Below are positions 1 to 10,017 of a stretch of DNA of 64,000 bases, piece after piece. The notes beneath the pieces are model-generated. The model was not told where the DNA came from. It worked only from the letters and a program-made list of their open reading frames with translations, and did no database searches. A program made the translations under genes and the position numbers. This DNA is from Alteraurantiacibacter aestuarii (GTDB lineage Bacteria; Pseudomonadota; Alphaproteobacteria; Sphingomonadales; Sphingomonadaceae). The stretch covers positions 124,001 through 188,000 of the forward strand of contig NZ_WTYY01000002.1 of NCBI RefSeq assembly GCF_009827405.1, given 5' to 3'. Position 1 is the stretch's first letter. Every line of letters starts with the position of its first letter.

Positions 1-468
1 AAACCCTTGCGACGTCTGCAGCACCAGTCCGCCGTCGGCCCGCGTGCGGATGATGGCGCTTTCGCTGGCCTCCTGCCCGGTGCCGGGATTGGTGCGGGTG
101 ATGCGCACGCGGTTGCCAAGCGTCCCGTCCACTAATGCAGCGGGGCTGAGCAGGTCGGCATTGCGGTTCTTCTCTATCGTCCCGCCCGGCAGGCCGGTGA
201 CGATGGCGCTGACGGCCACCATGCCCTCTGCCACGCCGGTAAAGCGGATGGTGGATTCGCCCGGAGGCAGGGTAACCTGCCGCGTCTCGCTTATCATGGC
301 GAAGCCTTGCGGCCAGTCCCGGTTCATTTCACCATAAAGGCCGCGGTTGGGATCGCGGTAGACGGTAACCGCCAGATCCTGCGGCGCGGAGGCATCCACC
401 ACCTCGCGGGCACTTGCGCCGCCGCTCCACAACAGCAGCGGCAGGATCAATGTGTGGAGACGCGCCAC
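1..468 (-). CDS. DUF4139-family secreted protein, N-terminal part (cut by the window edge)
   Basis: The reading frame starts at a GTG (468) preceded by a good GAGGAG Shine-Dalgarno and runs open to the window edge, giving 156 codons. The first ~20 residues form a signal peptide ending near an ASA-type cleavage site, so export is expected. The rest resembles the N-terminal half of the protein encoded just upstream (479-1966): both carry an RTNPxTGxE stretch followed by a beta-rich segment. This suggests a tandem paralogue pair of the DUF4139 type, whose molecular function is not established. The stop of the upstream gene lies 10 bases before this start, so the two are probably co-translated. 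Confidence 0.75.
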   Translation of the reverse strand, partial: MARLHTLILPLLLWSGGASAREVVDASAPQDLAVTVYRDPNRGLYGEMNRDWPQGFAMISETRQVTLPPGESTIRFTGVAEGMVAVSAIVTGLPGGTIEKNRNADLLSPAALVDGTLGNRVRITRTNPGTGQEASESAIIRTRADGGLVLQTSQGF

Positions 469-478
469 CGGCGGCTCC

Positions 479-1966
479 TCAATACCTGGTTTCGTATGTG
501 ACCCGCACAATGCGCGTCCCGTTGGCGGGAACGCTGACGACATAGCGGCGCGTTCCGGCATTGAGCTGCTCACCCGCCACATCCTCATTCACCACGCGGA
601 AATCGCGGCTCCACCAGCCCCGGTCCAGGCCAGACTGGACAAGGTCCACGTCCACCGCCTCCGGCTTGGCGTTGGTGAAGGTGTAGCGCATGGTGGTACG
701 ATAATAATCGACCGCACGCTCCACCTCCACGGTGCGGGTAACCTCGCCATCCTCGATCACGCGGTAACGCGCACTGCGTTCATATTCCGCCGCGGTGATG
801 CGGTCGCGCTGCTCCACTTCGGCCTGGACGAAAATGTCGAAGGCATCGCCCGTGCGCAGGCTGAGCACGCTGCCCATCGGCGTGTGGCCAATGCCGTTCT
901 CACCGATGAACTGCGGGGTACCCTGGCTGTCATTCTGGTAGAAACGCACCGTTCCCGCTGGCAGAGCATCGCCCAGCCCGCCCTCGCGGCTGGAGGAGAA
1001 GCTGATCGCGCTGGAGGCGTTGACCGGATCGGAATCGCTCGTCAGCCAGCCGACATTGCGGGTGTAGACGCGGCGCGCGGGCACGCCCTGCACATCCAGA
1101 AAGCTGACCTGCTTGGTCTGGTTGTTGGCGATCGTGGTGCGCTCCGCGATCGGATAGAGATAGAAGTCCCCCAGCCGCTCACGGTCCGCAGTTTCGGTGC
1201 CGGGCCGCACCAGATCGCGCCGCGCGGGGCTGAAACTGCCGCTGACATTGCCTGCCACCAACAGAGTGTCCGCCGCGTGAAAAGTCGTGCCGGTGGTGTT
1301 GGTCAGCGTGACCCAGCCCTGCATGTCCACCGTGCCGCGCTGTTCATCATAAAGCGCGACATAGTCAGACGACCAGCCAAGGCCGGGCGTGAGATAGCGA
1401 ATGGATGCAGGCCGCGTGCCCGACCGATTGCTTTCCAGCGTGACCGAAAGCGTAGGCCGTGCGCGCAGGTTTGGCGGCACTTCATCGAAGATCACCCGCA
1501 CCGGCAGGCCATCATCGCGCAGCACCTCTATGTGGCCATTGATCCGCACCACAACGCCGCCCACGGTGGAGAGCACTTCGGCCCGCTGCATCGTTTCTGC
1601 GCCAGTGGCCGGATTGGTGCGGATAAGCGTGACCGCCTGGCCAATCGCCTTCTCCATCAGTTTTTGCGGGGTCAGAAGGTCGAAATCGAAGTTCTGCTCG
1701 ACGATCGAGGTGTTGGCCGCGGCAAAACTGAGCGTTTCGGGCCGGATCATGGCGGAGACATCGGGAAATGTGACGACCGACCTGCCGTTGCGGATATCGA
1801 GCTGGCGGATATCCTGCACCAGCGACTGACCGTTGTTATAAATGGTGACCGAAACGTCCCCTTGCGATGTCTCGTCGCTGGCCGGGTCCGTCTGGGCAAA
1901 GCTGGCAGCAGAACCAAGCGTGGTGGCGGCAAGCAGGCCTGCCAGGGCAATAGCGTGCAGTTTCAT
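479..1966 (-). CDS. DUF4139 domain-containing secreted protein
   Basis: 495 aa with a clear Sec signal peptide (hydrophobic residues ~5-22, cleavage after SFA). The mature part begins VTIYNNGQSLVQD, the usual opening of DUF4139 proteins, and continues as a beta-rich domain with the SSDYVALYD and GWVTLTNTTG segments of that family. It is probably periplasmic or surface-exposed; no enzymatic motif is visible and the family has no settled function. It sits 10 bases upstream of a second, related gene at the window edge and is likely in an operon with it. The CckA gene lies upstream on the same strand, separated by 77 bases. Confidence 0.85.
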   Translation of the reverse strand: MKLHAIALAGLLAATTLGSAASFAQTDPASDETSQGDVSVTIYNNGQSLVQDIRQLDIRNGRSVVTFPDVSAMIRPETLSFAAANTSIVEQNFDFDLLTPQKLMEKAIGQAVTLIRTNPATGAETMQRAEVLSTVGGVVVRINGHIEVLRDDGLPVRVIFDEVPPNLRARPTLSVTLESNRSGTRPASIRYLTPGLGWSSDYVALYDEQRGTVDMQGWVTLTNTTGTTFHAADTLLVAGNVSGSFSPARRDLVRPGTETADRERLGDFYLYPIAERTTIANNQTKQVSFLDVQGVPARRVYTRNVGWLTSDSDPVNASSAISFSSSREGGLGDALPAGTVRFYQNDSQGTPQFIGENGIGHTPMGSVLSLRTGDAFDIFVQAEVEQRDRITAAEYERSARYRVIEDGEVTRTVEVERAVDYYRTTMRYTFTNAKPEAVDVDLVQSGLDRGWWSRDFRVVNEDVAGEQLNAGTRRYVVSVPANGTRIVRVTYETRY

Positions 1967-2043
1967 ATCGATCCTCTCCCCCCGATTGCGGGAATTCGAT
2001 GTAATAATGTAACCTTCACCTTTATCCGTGCTGAACAGAGGGA

Positions 2044-4503
2044 CTACGGCTGTTTGCGTGACAGGGCGAGGACCTCTCCCACCTTGTCGGCAATCTGCTG
2101 CACGCTGAACGGCTTGGGGATGAAATGCATCGCCGCCATGTCGATCTGGCTGCGCAATTGACCTTCGGCATAGCCGGACATGAACAGCACCGGCAGGTCC
2201 GGCTGCAACTTGCGGATTTCGCGCGCCATGGCCGGGCCATCCATGCTGGGCATCACCACGTCGCTGACCACGAGATCGAATTTCTCGCCCGCCTGGACCT
2301 GCTCCAGACCTTCATCGCCATCGCTGGCGGTGACGATCTCATATCCCTGCCGCGATAGAGCACGCTCTGCCACGGCGCGGACCATATCCTCATCCTCCAC
2401 CAGCAATATGCGTCCGCCGCCAGACCAGTTGCGCGCCGCTTCCTCCACCTCGGCCTTGGCCAGTTCCTCTTCGGTGGCATTGTGGACGGGCAGGTAGATG
2501 GTGAAGCGCGCGCCTTTTGTCGTGCCATCGGCGGCCTTCGTGTTGCCGGCGAAGATGAACCCGCCCGATTGCTTGACGATGCCATAGACGGTGGAAAGGC
2601 CCAGACCGGTGCCCTTGCCCTGTTCCTTGGTGGTGAAGAAGGGTTCGAAGATATTGCCGATCACATCGGGCGGGATGCCGCCGCCGGTATCCTCGGCAAT
2701 CAGCACGGTGTAATCGCCAGCGGGGATGATCTCATTGCCCATGCGGCGGATGTCCCTGGCTTCCACCCTGCGCGTGGCGAAGGACAGCGTGCCGCTGCCA
2801 CCTTCCCCGGCCTTGCCCGAATAGATCGCATCGCGGGCGTTCACGGCCAGGTTGATGATGACCTGTTCCAGCTGTCGCGGATCGGCCCGGACCGGACCCA
2901 GATTGCGATCATGGTGGACGCGCAGGGTGATCTTGGCGCCCAGCAGCCGCTTGAGCAGTTGCGAGACTTCGGACAGGACATCGGGCAGTTGCAGCACTTC
3001 GGGTTGCAGCGTCTGCTGGCGGCTGAATGCCAGCAATTGCCGCGTCAGGCTGGCGGCACGGTTGGAATTGGCCTTGATCTGCTGGATATCGTCATAATCG
3101 CTGTCACCCGGCGTATGACGCAGCAACATCAGGTCGCAATAGCCGATGATGGCGGTCAGCACATTGTTGAAATCATGCGCCACGCCGCCTGCAAGCTGGC
3201 CCACCGCCTGCATCTTGGTGGCCTGCGCCACCTGCCTTTTCAGGCGCGTTTCCTCGGTCGTATCGGCCAGGCTGAGCAGCACCGATGCCTCTCCCAGACC
3301 GCGCACACCGGCAAGGCCCAGCGATACAGGATCGTCCGGTTCCTGCCGGAGGCGCACGGCAATATCTCCGCTGTTGGCCGGTCCCTGGCCATAACGGCGC
3401 ACGGCATCGGACATGGCGGTCTTGTCGCGCGGTATCACCAGGTCGGAGGGATAGGGCGGAAGATTGCGCCCTTCGATCCCGGCAGCCCGGCGGAATGCGG
3501 GATTGGCGAACAGGAAGTGGCCGTCCCTGTCGGTCATCGCCAGACCAAGCGGCAATTGTTCCAGCAAGGCCTCAAGCTGCGGCACCTGGCCGCGCGTCTC
3601 CCCGCCCCAGCCGCCCAGTCCGACACCGCTATCAAGCAGCAGCATCAGCGTGGGCGCCTCGTCTGCGGATTTGTCGGCCCCGCCCTCCACTGCGGCCGGG
3701 TCGCTCAATGGCACGTGGACGAGCGTCTGGGGCGAACCCTTCTGCGCCTCGCGCGTGAAATAGATGCGGTCGCGGTCGTCGGAGCGCAATTGCGCCACGA
3801 ATTCCTGGCCCACCATGCTGGCGCCTTCATCGCCGTGAGCACGCCTGGCAAAAGCGGGATTGACCGCGCGAATTGTCCCGTCGGGTCCCACCAGCGCGGC
3901 GGCGATACCGGCTGCACCCAGAATGCGGCCAAAGGTGCCGGAAAGATATTTGCTGATGGCAACCAGCGGCTCGGCCCGCAGCACCGGGTTGAAACGCCAG
4001 ATCAGGAAGTCGTCCCCGCGCCCGGCGCGCACCGCTTCCGCCGTCCAGGAATGGCCTTCATCGGCGATCGTCACCACTTCGCCGCTGCTGCCATCGCGCC
4101 AGGCATTGCGGGCGATCTTGGCGAGCAGTTCGGACGATCCGCCATCCACCGGCAGGCGCGGCGGTGCCATGCTGGAGCCGAACCACAATTCGAACGCCGC
4201 ATTGGCGCAGACCAGCCGGTTGGCACGGTCGGTAATCGCTATGGCCTGTCCGGGCTGCTCGATTGCGGCGACGGTTACGGACCAGTCGGGTGCCGCCAGT
4301 TCCATCGCCTCGCGTTGTGCAGGGCGATAGCGCGCGGCGGTATAGGCCAGCAGGCCCAGCACCGTCAGCCCGCCAGCAAAGGCCAGCGTGACGATGGTAT
4401 TTCCGGCGACAAAATGGATCAGCGCGATACTGGCCAGCACGGCGGCGGCCACGGCAAGACTATCCACCAGACTGCGTGATTGCTGTATGCGTGCCACGCT
4501 CAC
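2044..4503 (-). CDS. cckA: CckA-type hybrid sensor histidine kinase
   Basis: 819 aa starting at a GTG (4503). Two hydrophobic segments lie in the first ~60 residues, followed by PAS-like regions, a HisKA dimerisation domain with the phospho-acceptor His443 in the motif GGVAHDFNNVL, a HATPase domain (GTGLGLSTVYGIVKQSGG) and a C-terminal receiver domain from ~residue 697 with Asp748 in VVSDVVMPSMDG. This is the architecture of CckA, which in alphaproteobacteria passes phosphate through ChpT to CtrA and controls cell-cycle and motility genes. The H-box and the kinase-to-receiver order match CckA well. It is a stand-alone gene here, with chpT and ctrA outside the window. Confidence 0.92.
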   Translation of the reverse strand: MSVARIQQSRSLVDSLAVAAAVLASIALIHFVAGNTIVTLAFAGGLTVLGLLAYTAARYRPAQREAMELAAPDWSVTVAAIEQPGQAIAITDRANRLVCANAAFELWFGSSMAPPRLPVDGGSSELLAKIARNAWRDGSSGEVVTIADEGHSWTAEAVRAGRGDDFLIWRFNPVLRAEPLVAISKYLSGTFGRILGAAGIAAALVGPDGTIRAVNPAFARRAHGDEGASMVGQEFVAQLRSDDRDRIYFTREAQKGSPQTLVHVPLSDPAAVEGGADKSADEAPTLMLLLDSGVGLGGWGGETRGQVPQLEALLEQLPLGLAMTDRDGHFLFANPAFRRAAGIEGRNLPPYPSDLVIPRDKTAMSDAVRRYGQGPANSGDIAVRLRQEPDDPVSLGLAGVRGLGEASVLLSLADTTEETRLKRQVAQATKMQAVGQLAGGVAHDFNNVLTAIIGYCDLMLLRHTPGDSDYDDIQQIKANSNRAASLTRQLLAFSRQQTLQPEVLQLPDVLSEVSQLLKRLLGAKITLRVHHDRNLGPVRADPRQLEQVIINLAVNARDAIYSGKAGEGGSGTLSFATRRVEARDIRRMGNEIIPAGDYTVLIAEDTGGGIPPDVIGNIFEPFFTTKEQGKGTGLGLSTVYGIVKQSGGFIFAGNTKAADGTTKGARFTIYLPVHNATEEELAKAEVEEAARNWSGGGRILLVEDEDMVRAVAERALSRQGYEIVTASDGDEGLEQVQAGEKFDLVVSDVVMPSMDGPAMAREIRKLQPDLPVLFMSGYAEGQLRSQIDMAAMHFIPKPFSVQQIADKVGEVLALSRKQP

Positions 4504-4531
4504 TGCCCCGTTCCCTTCCCCTGCACGCGGA

Positions 4532-5095
4532 TCATTCCGCGGGGTCTAGCACTTTCCGGCGCCCCGGTCGCCTGGTCCATTTGCGTGCCACCATCAGGCG
4601 CCAGGTGAAACTGGAAAGCACATAGCCCAGCGCAGCCGTGACCACTGACAGGATGACGAAGCCGAATGCGGTCACTCCCACGCCTTCAAGCACCTGGAAC
4701 CAGCCGAAACTTTCCCACCTGCCACTGCTGAGTTCAGCCTGGGCGGCACCGCCGGCCACGGCATCGATCTTCAGCACGAAGCGGCCGACCTTGTTGGCCA
4801 CCACGATCCAGAAGGGCACGGTGAAGGGGTTGGTGATGAAGGTCAGCAGCGCTGCCACCGGCACATTGGCACGCGCCGGCAGAGCCAGGAATGCAGCGAG
4901 AAAAATCTGCCCGAACGGCACGATAAAGGCGGCGAACAGACCCAGAGCGGTGCCGCGCGGCACAGAACGGCGGGTAAAGCGCCACAATTCCGACCGCGCA
5001 AAGCGGTGCGCGATTGGCGCAAGCCAGCGGTTGCGAACCATCTCCTCGCGCGTCGGCATTTTGGGCCGGTACCAGCTCTGTTTCTGGGCAGTCAT
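4532..5095 (-). CDS. DUF2062 domain-containing membrane protein
   Basis: 187 aa. Two to three transmembrane segments are visible (residues ~48-75, ~80-105 and ~135-165) around the DUF2062 hallmark stretch LLTFITNPFTVPFWI. The family is widespread in proteobacteria but has no assigned biochemical role; an inner-membrane location is expected. The gene is 28 bases upstream of cckA on the same strand, so the two could share a transcript. Start chosen at the first ATG, which leaves the usual family length. Confidence 0.87.
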   Translation of the reverse strand: MTAQKQSWYRPKMPTREEMVRNRWLAPIAHRFARSELWRFTRRSVPRGTALGLFAAFIVPFGQIFLAAFLALPARANVPVAALLTFITNPFTVPFWIVVANKVGRFVLKIDAVAGGAAQAELSSGRWESFGWFQVLEGVGVTAFGFVILSVVTAALGYVLSSFTWRLMVARKWTRRPGRRKVLDPAE

Positions 5096-5189
5096 GCTGC
5101 GGTGTCCCTTACACCTTTAATATCGCCAAGGAAGTGACACTTACTGTCCATTCGACGAACGGGCGCTTAACGGCGACCTACCGGTGCGA

Positions 5190-5672
5190 TCAGCCTTTTT
5201 CGCGCATTAATCTGGCCTTGTCGCGCTTCCAGTCGCGATCCTTGATCGATGCGCGCTTGTCATGCGTCTGCTTGCCCTTGGCCAGTGCAAGTTCCACCTT
5301 GGCCCGTCCGCGTGAGTTGAAATAGACCGACAAGGGCACCAGCGTCATGCCCTTGCGCTCTACTGCACCGAACAGCTTTTCTATCTCGCGCTCTTTCAGC
5401 AGCAGCTTGCGCGGGCGGCGGGGTTCGTGATTGTGGCGGTTGCCGTGGCTGAATTCGGGAATATTGGCATTGATCAGCCAGACCTCGCCATTGCGGATGT
5501 CGGCATAGCTTTCGGCGATCGAGCCCTCGCCAAAGCGCAGCGATTTCACCTCTGTGCCTTGCAGCGCCAGACCGGCCTCATACACGTCCTCGATATGATA
5601 ATCATACCGCGCGCGGCGATTTTCGGCGACGATCTTCTGCTTGTCGAAAGGGGTGGGTTTGGGACGCGCCAT
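5190..5672 (-). CDS. smpB: SsrA-binding protein SmpB
   Basis: 160 aa, normal length for SmpB. The protein carries the family core from [32 protein letters not shown] through to the basic tail with KGKQxHDKR and [11 protein letters not shown]. SmpB binds tmRNA and brings it to stalled ribosomes for trans-translation. The reading frame stays open well upstream of the ATG at 5672, but that extension is low-complexity and outside the family, so the ATG giving [13 protein letters not shown] is used. The tmRNA gene is not visible in the window. Divergent from the acyl-CoA dehydrogenase-like gene, with a ~140-base shared upstream region. Confidence 0.97.
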   Translation of the reverse strand: MARPKPTPFDKQKIVAENRRARYDYHIEDVYEAGLALQGTEVKSLRFGEGSIAESYADIRNGEVWLINANIPEFSHGNRHNHEPRRPRKLLLKEREIEKLFGAVERKGMTLVPLSVYFNSRGRAKVELALAKGKQTHDKRASIKDRDWKRDKARLMREKG

Positions 5673-5813
5673 GGTGAGCGGGCATGTAGGCGCGCCCGCA
5701 GAAAAAGCAAATGGCACAAGGAGAAATGGGCATGCGCACTTGGTCTTATGCTGGCGGGCGATAGACTGGCGATCAAAGCGAGCCATCGACTCGCCGGGGG
5801 AGAGTTCAAACCA

Positions 5814-7004
5814 ATGGCAAGTGTTGCAACGCCAGCCGCAATTTCCGGTGATCTGAGCGCCGGGCAGATCCTCGCCAATGCGCATATGATGGCGCCCGCC
5901 ATCGCCGCCCGTAGCGCAGAGATCGAGCAGTTGCGCCGCCTGCCCGCCGATCTGGTGGCCGATCTGCGCCGCGCCGGTTTCTTCCGCATGGGCCGCGCAA
6001 TCAGCAAGGGCGGCCCGCAGATGAGCCTTCCGCAGCATCTCGAAGTGATCGAAGTGCTGGCGCGGGCAGATCCCTCCGTCGGCTGGTGCGTGAAGATCGG
6101 CACGGACAGCGGCCTGCTGGCCGAATTGCTGCCGCCCGGTGCCTCCGCGCGCCTGTTGCCAGATGCGGACATGATCACCGCGGGCCAGTTCACCGCCGGG
6201 CGCGGCGTGCTGGAACAGGTGGAGGGCGGATATGAGCTTTCGGGCCGCTTCCCCTTCGGCAGCGGGATCACCCATGCCGATGTGGTGATGACGGGCGGCA
6301 TCATCCATCAGCATGGCCAGCCGGTCACCGGCGCAAACGGCATGCCGGAAATCCGCCTCGCCTTCTGCCGCGCGGACCAGCTGGAAATAGAGGATAGCTG
6401 GCACACGCATGGCCTGCGCGGCAGCGGCTCCAACCATTACCGCGCCCAAGGCGTGTTCATTCCCGAAGATCAGGCGATGCGGATCGAGGCGGCGCTGTTT
6501 GAGGGCAAGCAGGCGCTCTATTCCAGCGGTTTCAACTGGGTGACCACCATGGCCGCAGTGCCGCTGGGCTGCGCAGCCAAGGCGCTCGATGCGGCCAAAG
6601 CAGCCATCGCCGAGAAGCAGGGCGGCATCCCGCCGCGCCCGATGGGAGAGCTGGAAAACGTGCGCATGGCCATCGCTCGCGCGGACACCCGATATGGCGC
6701 AGCGCGGGCCTTTTTATACAGCGCCGCCAATGATTTCTGGGCCGAACTTGAGGCCGGATCACCATCGGTCCGGACCAAGGGCCGCCTCGCCCTGGCCAAT
6801 GTGGAAAGCTTCCGCATGGCGGTGGATGTCACCCGCATGCTGTTCGATCTGATGGGCGCCAATGCGGTGTTCCAGGGACAGGTGCTGGAACAATGCACCC
6901 GCGATGCGCTGACGCTGAACCAGCACATGATCGTGTCCGACGCGGCGCTGGCGACGTATGGCGCTATGATGCTGGGTCAGGAACACCCGAGCCCGCTGTA
7001 TTGA
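5814..7004 (+). CDS. Acyl-CoA dehydrogenase/flavin-dependent monooxygenase-like protein
   Basis: 396 aa. The sequence follows the acyl-CoA dehydrogenase fold used by two-component flavin monooxygenases of the HsaA/HpaB-like group: an N-terminal helical segment ([17 protein letters not shown]), a middle beta domain ([14 protein letters not shown] and a [16 protein letters not shown] stretch typical of this subgroup), then a C-terminal helical bundle. It probably uses FMN or FAD, but the substrate cannot be told from sequence. No flavin reductase gene is adjacent. ATG 5814 is chosen because a GGGGGAGAG Shine-Dalgarno lies about 10 bases upstream; the frame is open further upstream but antisense to smpB. 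Confidence 0.82.
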   Translation: MASVATPAAISGDLSAGQILANAHMMAPAIAARSAEIEQLRRLPADLVADLRRAGFFRMGRAISKGGPQMSLPQHLEVIEVLARADPSVGWCVKIGTDSGLLAELLPPGASARLLPDADMITAGQFTAGRGVLEQVEGGYELSGRFPFGSGITHADVVMTGGIIHQHGQPVTGANGMPEIRLAFCRADQLEIEDSWHTHGLRGSGSNHYRAQGVFIPEDQAMRIEAALFEGKQALYSSGFNWVTTMAAVPLGCAAKALDAAKAAIAEKQGGIPPRPMGELENVRMAIARADTRYGAARAFLYSAANDFWAELEAGSPSVRTKGRLALANVESFRMAVDVTRMLFDLMGANAVFQGQVLEQCTRDALTLNQHMIVSDAALATYGAMMLGQEHPSPLY

Positions 7005-7057
7005 GCGATCAGCGCTTTGCCAACACTGCAACCTGTTCGGCCTGACTGCCCCGGCGA

Positions 7058-7939
7058 TCAAACGATTCCAGCGATCTCCATTGCCGCATCCACCGCTGCC
7101 TTGCCCGCATCACTGCATTCCACGATCGGCAATCGTACGTCGGGCTGCCACCAGTCATGCAGGCGGCTGAGCGCATATTTGGCAGGGGCCGGGCTGGGAT
7201 CGACGAACATCGCCCGGTGCAGCGGATAGAGCCGCTCATTCATTTCGCGCGCGGTCACGTAATCGCCCGCCAGTGCTGCAGCATGAAACTCCGCGCACTG
7301 CTTTGGCGCGACATTGGCCGTCACCGAAATGCACCCTGTCTGGCCCAGCACATATCCCGCGAGCGCCAGCGGATCATCGCCGGAAAGCTGGCAGAAATGC
7401 GGCCCTGCGCCCATGCGCTGGGTCACCACGCGCGACAGGTCGCCGCTGGCATCCTTCAGCGCCACGATCTTGTCCGGGAAGCGGCGATGCAGTTCGATCA
7501 CCGTTTCGGGCAGAATGTCCGTCACCGTGCGACCGGGCACATTATACAGCATGATCGGCAGTTCGGACCGCTCCGCCAGATAGCTGAAATGCGCCAGCAG
7601 GCCCACTTGGCCCGGTCGGTTGTAATAAGGTGCGACCAGCAGCACCGCATCGGCCCCGGCCACCTGCGCTTCCTTGATGTGCCACAGCGCGGTCTGCGTA
7701 TCGTTGGACCCGGCACCGGCAATCACCGGCACACGGCCGTTCGATTGCTGGGCGCAGGCGGCGATCACCTGGTGGTGTTCATCATTGTCCAGCGTGGCGG
7801 ATTCACCCGTGGTGCCGCACGGCACCAGCGCGGATGAGCCATTATCAATCTGCCAGTCGACGAAACGTCGGAAGGCCACTTCATCAAACGATCCGTCGCG
7901 AAAAGGAGTCGCCAGAGCCGGAATCGAGCCTGAGAACAT
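7058..7939 (-). CDS. dapA: 4-hydroxy-tetrahydrodipicolinate synthase
   Basis: 293 aa, standard length. DapA condenses pyruvate with aspartate semialdehyde in the lysine/diaminopimelate pathway in the cytoplasm. Family signatures are present: GTTGESATL, the YYNRPGQxG stretch, LYNVPGRT with the catalytic tyrosine, and the Schiff-base lysine in IVALKDASGD. ATG 7939 gives the normal N terminus MFSGSIPALATPF and has an AAGAGG Shine-Dalgarno; the open frame upstream adds 16 unrelated residues and is ignored. It is divergent from the lytic transglycosylase gene; DapA supplies DAP precursors for the wall that the neighbour cuts. Confidence 0.96.
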   Translation of the reverse strand: MFSGSIPALATPFRDGSFDEVAFRRFVDWQIDNGSSALVPCGTTGESATLDNDEHHQVIAACAQQSNGRVPVIAGAGSNDTQTALWHIKEAQVAGADAVLLVAPYYNRPGQVGLLAHFSYLAERSELPIMLYNVPGRTVTDILPETVIELHRRFPDKIVALKDASGDLSRVVTQRMGAGPHFCQLSGDDPLALAGYVLGQTGCISVTANVAPKQCAEFHAAALAGDYVTAREMNERLYPLHRAMFVDPSPAPAKYALSRLHDWWQPDVRLPIVECSDAGKAAVDAAMEIAGIV

Positions 7940-8041
7940 GGGTATACCTCTTGCATTGTCCCCAAAAACGAGGCCTTTGCCCCTCAAACACCCTGTATGG
8001 GGAGCACTTGTTCAGCCCCTGATAAGGAGAGGCCCACCATT

Positions 8042-10000
8042 ATGTCCAGCATGGTTCGTTCTGCTATGCCCCCCCTTGTGATCGCCCTGCTGCTTGGCGG
8101 CACGGTCGCCCTTCCCCTTTCGGCCTGTGCGCAGCCCGCGAACGACGCGGCGAATAACTGGGAGGAAGCGCGCGCCAGCCTGGTCGCCAGCGGCCCCGGA
8201 CGGATGGCTCCTGAAATTGCCCGCTGGGAACGGCTGACCGGCAATGCGGATCTCAACTTCGCCGATTATGCCAATTTCCTGCTCGCCAACCCCGGCTTCC
8301 CCGATCAGGACCGGCTGCGCGGCTATGCCGAGGGCCGCCTGCGCGAGGAATTCGTGCCGCCGGAACAATTGCTGGCCTTTTTCGCCCGCTATGAGCCGGT
8401 GACCAATCAGGCCAAGGCGCATTATGCGCTCGCACTGGCCGGGGTGGACCCGGTGGCCGCGCAGGCAAGAGCCGTCAACGCCTGGCGCGAGGGTGAGATG
8501 AGCCCGACGGCCGAAGCAACCATTTCCGCCATGCATGGCGACGCCTTGTCTCAGGCAGACCATGATGCGCGCATGGATGCGCTGCTGTGGCAGCGGGACC
8601 GCGAAGCCGCAGAGCGCCAGCTGGTGCGCACGTCCGACGCGCGCCGCCCGCTGTTCGAAGCGCGGCTGGCCATCCTGCAGGGCGGTGATGGCGCCACCAC
8701 CGATCCGGCGGCGCTGACCGATCCGGGCTATCTGTACAATCGCAGCCGTGAACTGCGCCAGGAAGGGCGCCGGTCAGAGGCGATTGCCCTGCTCACCAAC
8801 CGCCAGCCGCTGGCTCATCTGCCATTCGACCAGACCGCATGGGTGGAAGAACTGCTCACCGTTGCGCGGCTTGCCGATGCCCGCAGCGCGCAGGCGATTG
8901 CCGCGTCGATCGACGATGCCTTCGTGCCGGGAGAGGATATCTCCCGCCAGACATACAAATTGCGCGACGATTACACCTCGCTGATGTGGCTGGGCGGGAC
9001 AAGGGCGCTGTGGGAACGCGGCGCCAGTGCCGCTGCCGCTCCGCTGTTCTATCGCTACGGCGCCGCCGCGCGCACGCCGCAGACACGCTCCAAGGGCTTT
9101 TACTGGGCCGGCTATGCCGCCAGCCAGGCAGGGGATACCGCCGAGGCGAACCGTTATTACGAGATGGCGGGCCAGTATGGTGACCGCTTCTATGGCCAGT
9201 TGGCGCTTGCCGCGATGGGCCGCGACCTGCCCAGCTTTGCCGGATCGCCCGAAGGTGCCATCGCCCCTGACGAGCGCGCCGCATTCCTCTCCGCCCCATT
9301 GACCGCAGCCGTGGCCGAAGTGGCCCGCGATGCGCCGTGGCGCACCGGTATCCGCTTTTACCGCGCGATTGCCGACCAGGCCGAAACCATGAGCGAGCAT
9401 CTGCTGGTGGCGGAACTGGCCCGCGACATCGGCAGGCGCGATCTGGCCGTGAACCTGGCCGATGCGGCGATGGCCGATGGCCACGATGGCTTCACCCAGA
9501 TCGGCTATCCGCGGCTGGATGTTCCGGCCGGAACGGACTGGACGATGGTTCACGCCATTACCCGGCAGGAAAGCCAGTTTGCCGAAAATGCCATCAGCCA
9601 TGCAGGGGCCACCGGCCTGATGCAGCTGATGCCCGGCACCGCGCGCGAGGAAGCGGGCCGTGCAGGCATACAGTACATGTCCGCATCGCTGATCGATGAT
9701 CCGGCGTATAATATCCGCCTTGGCTCCAACCATATCCAGCGCCTGCTGGCCCGCTATGACGGGTCCTATCCGCTGGCGGTGGCGGCTTACAACGCTGGTC
9801 CCGGCAATGTGAACAAGTGGCTGCGCGAGAACGGCGATCCGCGCACCGGGCAGATTTCATGGACCGAATGGATCGAGAAAATCGGCTTTTTCGAGACCAA
9901 GAACTACGTCCAGCGCGTGCTGGAAAACGCCGTGGTCTATGAACACCTCTATCCCGATCAGGCCGGTCGCACCCGCACCCTGGCCGATTTCCTGCGCTGA
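8042..10000 (+). CDS. Soluble-lytic-transglycosylase family protein, probable lipoprotein
   Basis: 652 aa from ATG 8042 (AAGGAG about 12 bases upstream). The N terminus is a signal peptide with an LSAC lipobox, suggesting a lipoprotein. A long alpha-helical superhelix (residues ~40-490) precedes a C-terminal SLT domain with catalytic Glu510 in TRQESQF, followed by GATGLMQLMPGTA and AYNAGPGNVNKW. Enzymes of this Slt70-like type cleave peptidoglycan glycan strands with formation of 1,6-anhydro-muramic acid ends. greB follows after 17 bases, so the two are probably co-transcribed. Confidence 0.93.
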   Translation: MSSMVRSAMPPLVIALLLGGTVALPLSACAQPANDAANNWEEARASLVASGPGRMAPEIARWERLTGNADLNFADYANFLLANPGFPDQDRLRGYAEGRLREEFVPPEQLLAFFARYEPVTNQAKAHYALALAGVDPVAAQARAVNAWREGEMSPTAEATISAMHGDALSQADHDARMDALLWQRDREAAERQLVRTSDARRPLFEARLAILQGGDGATTDPAALTDPGYLYNRSRELRQEGRRSEAIALLTNRQPLAHLPFDQTAWVEELLTVARLADARSAQAIAASIDDAFVPGEDISRQTYKLRDDYTSLMWLGGTRALWERGASAAAAPLFYRYGAAARTPQTRSKGFYWAGYAASQAGDTAEANRYYEMAGQYGDRFYGQLALAAMGRDLPSFAGSPEGAIAPDERAAFLSAPLTAAVAEVARDAPWRTGIRFYRAIADQAETMSEHLLVAELARDIGRRDLAVNLADAAMADGHDGFTQIGYPRLDVPAGTDWTMVHAITRQESQFAENAISHAGATGLMQLMPGTAREEAGRAGIQYMSASLIDDPAYNIRLGSNHIQRLLARYDGSYPLAVAAYNAGPGNVNKWLRENGDPRTGQISWTEWIEKIGFFETKNYVQRVLENAVVYEHLYPDQAGRTRTLADFLR

Positions 10001-10017
10001 GCGCGCCCGCCGGATTC

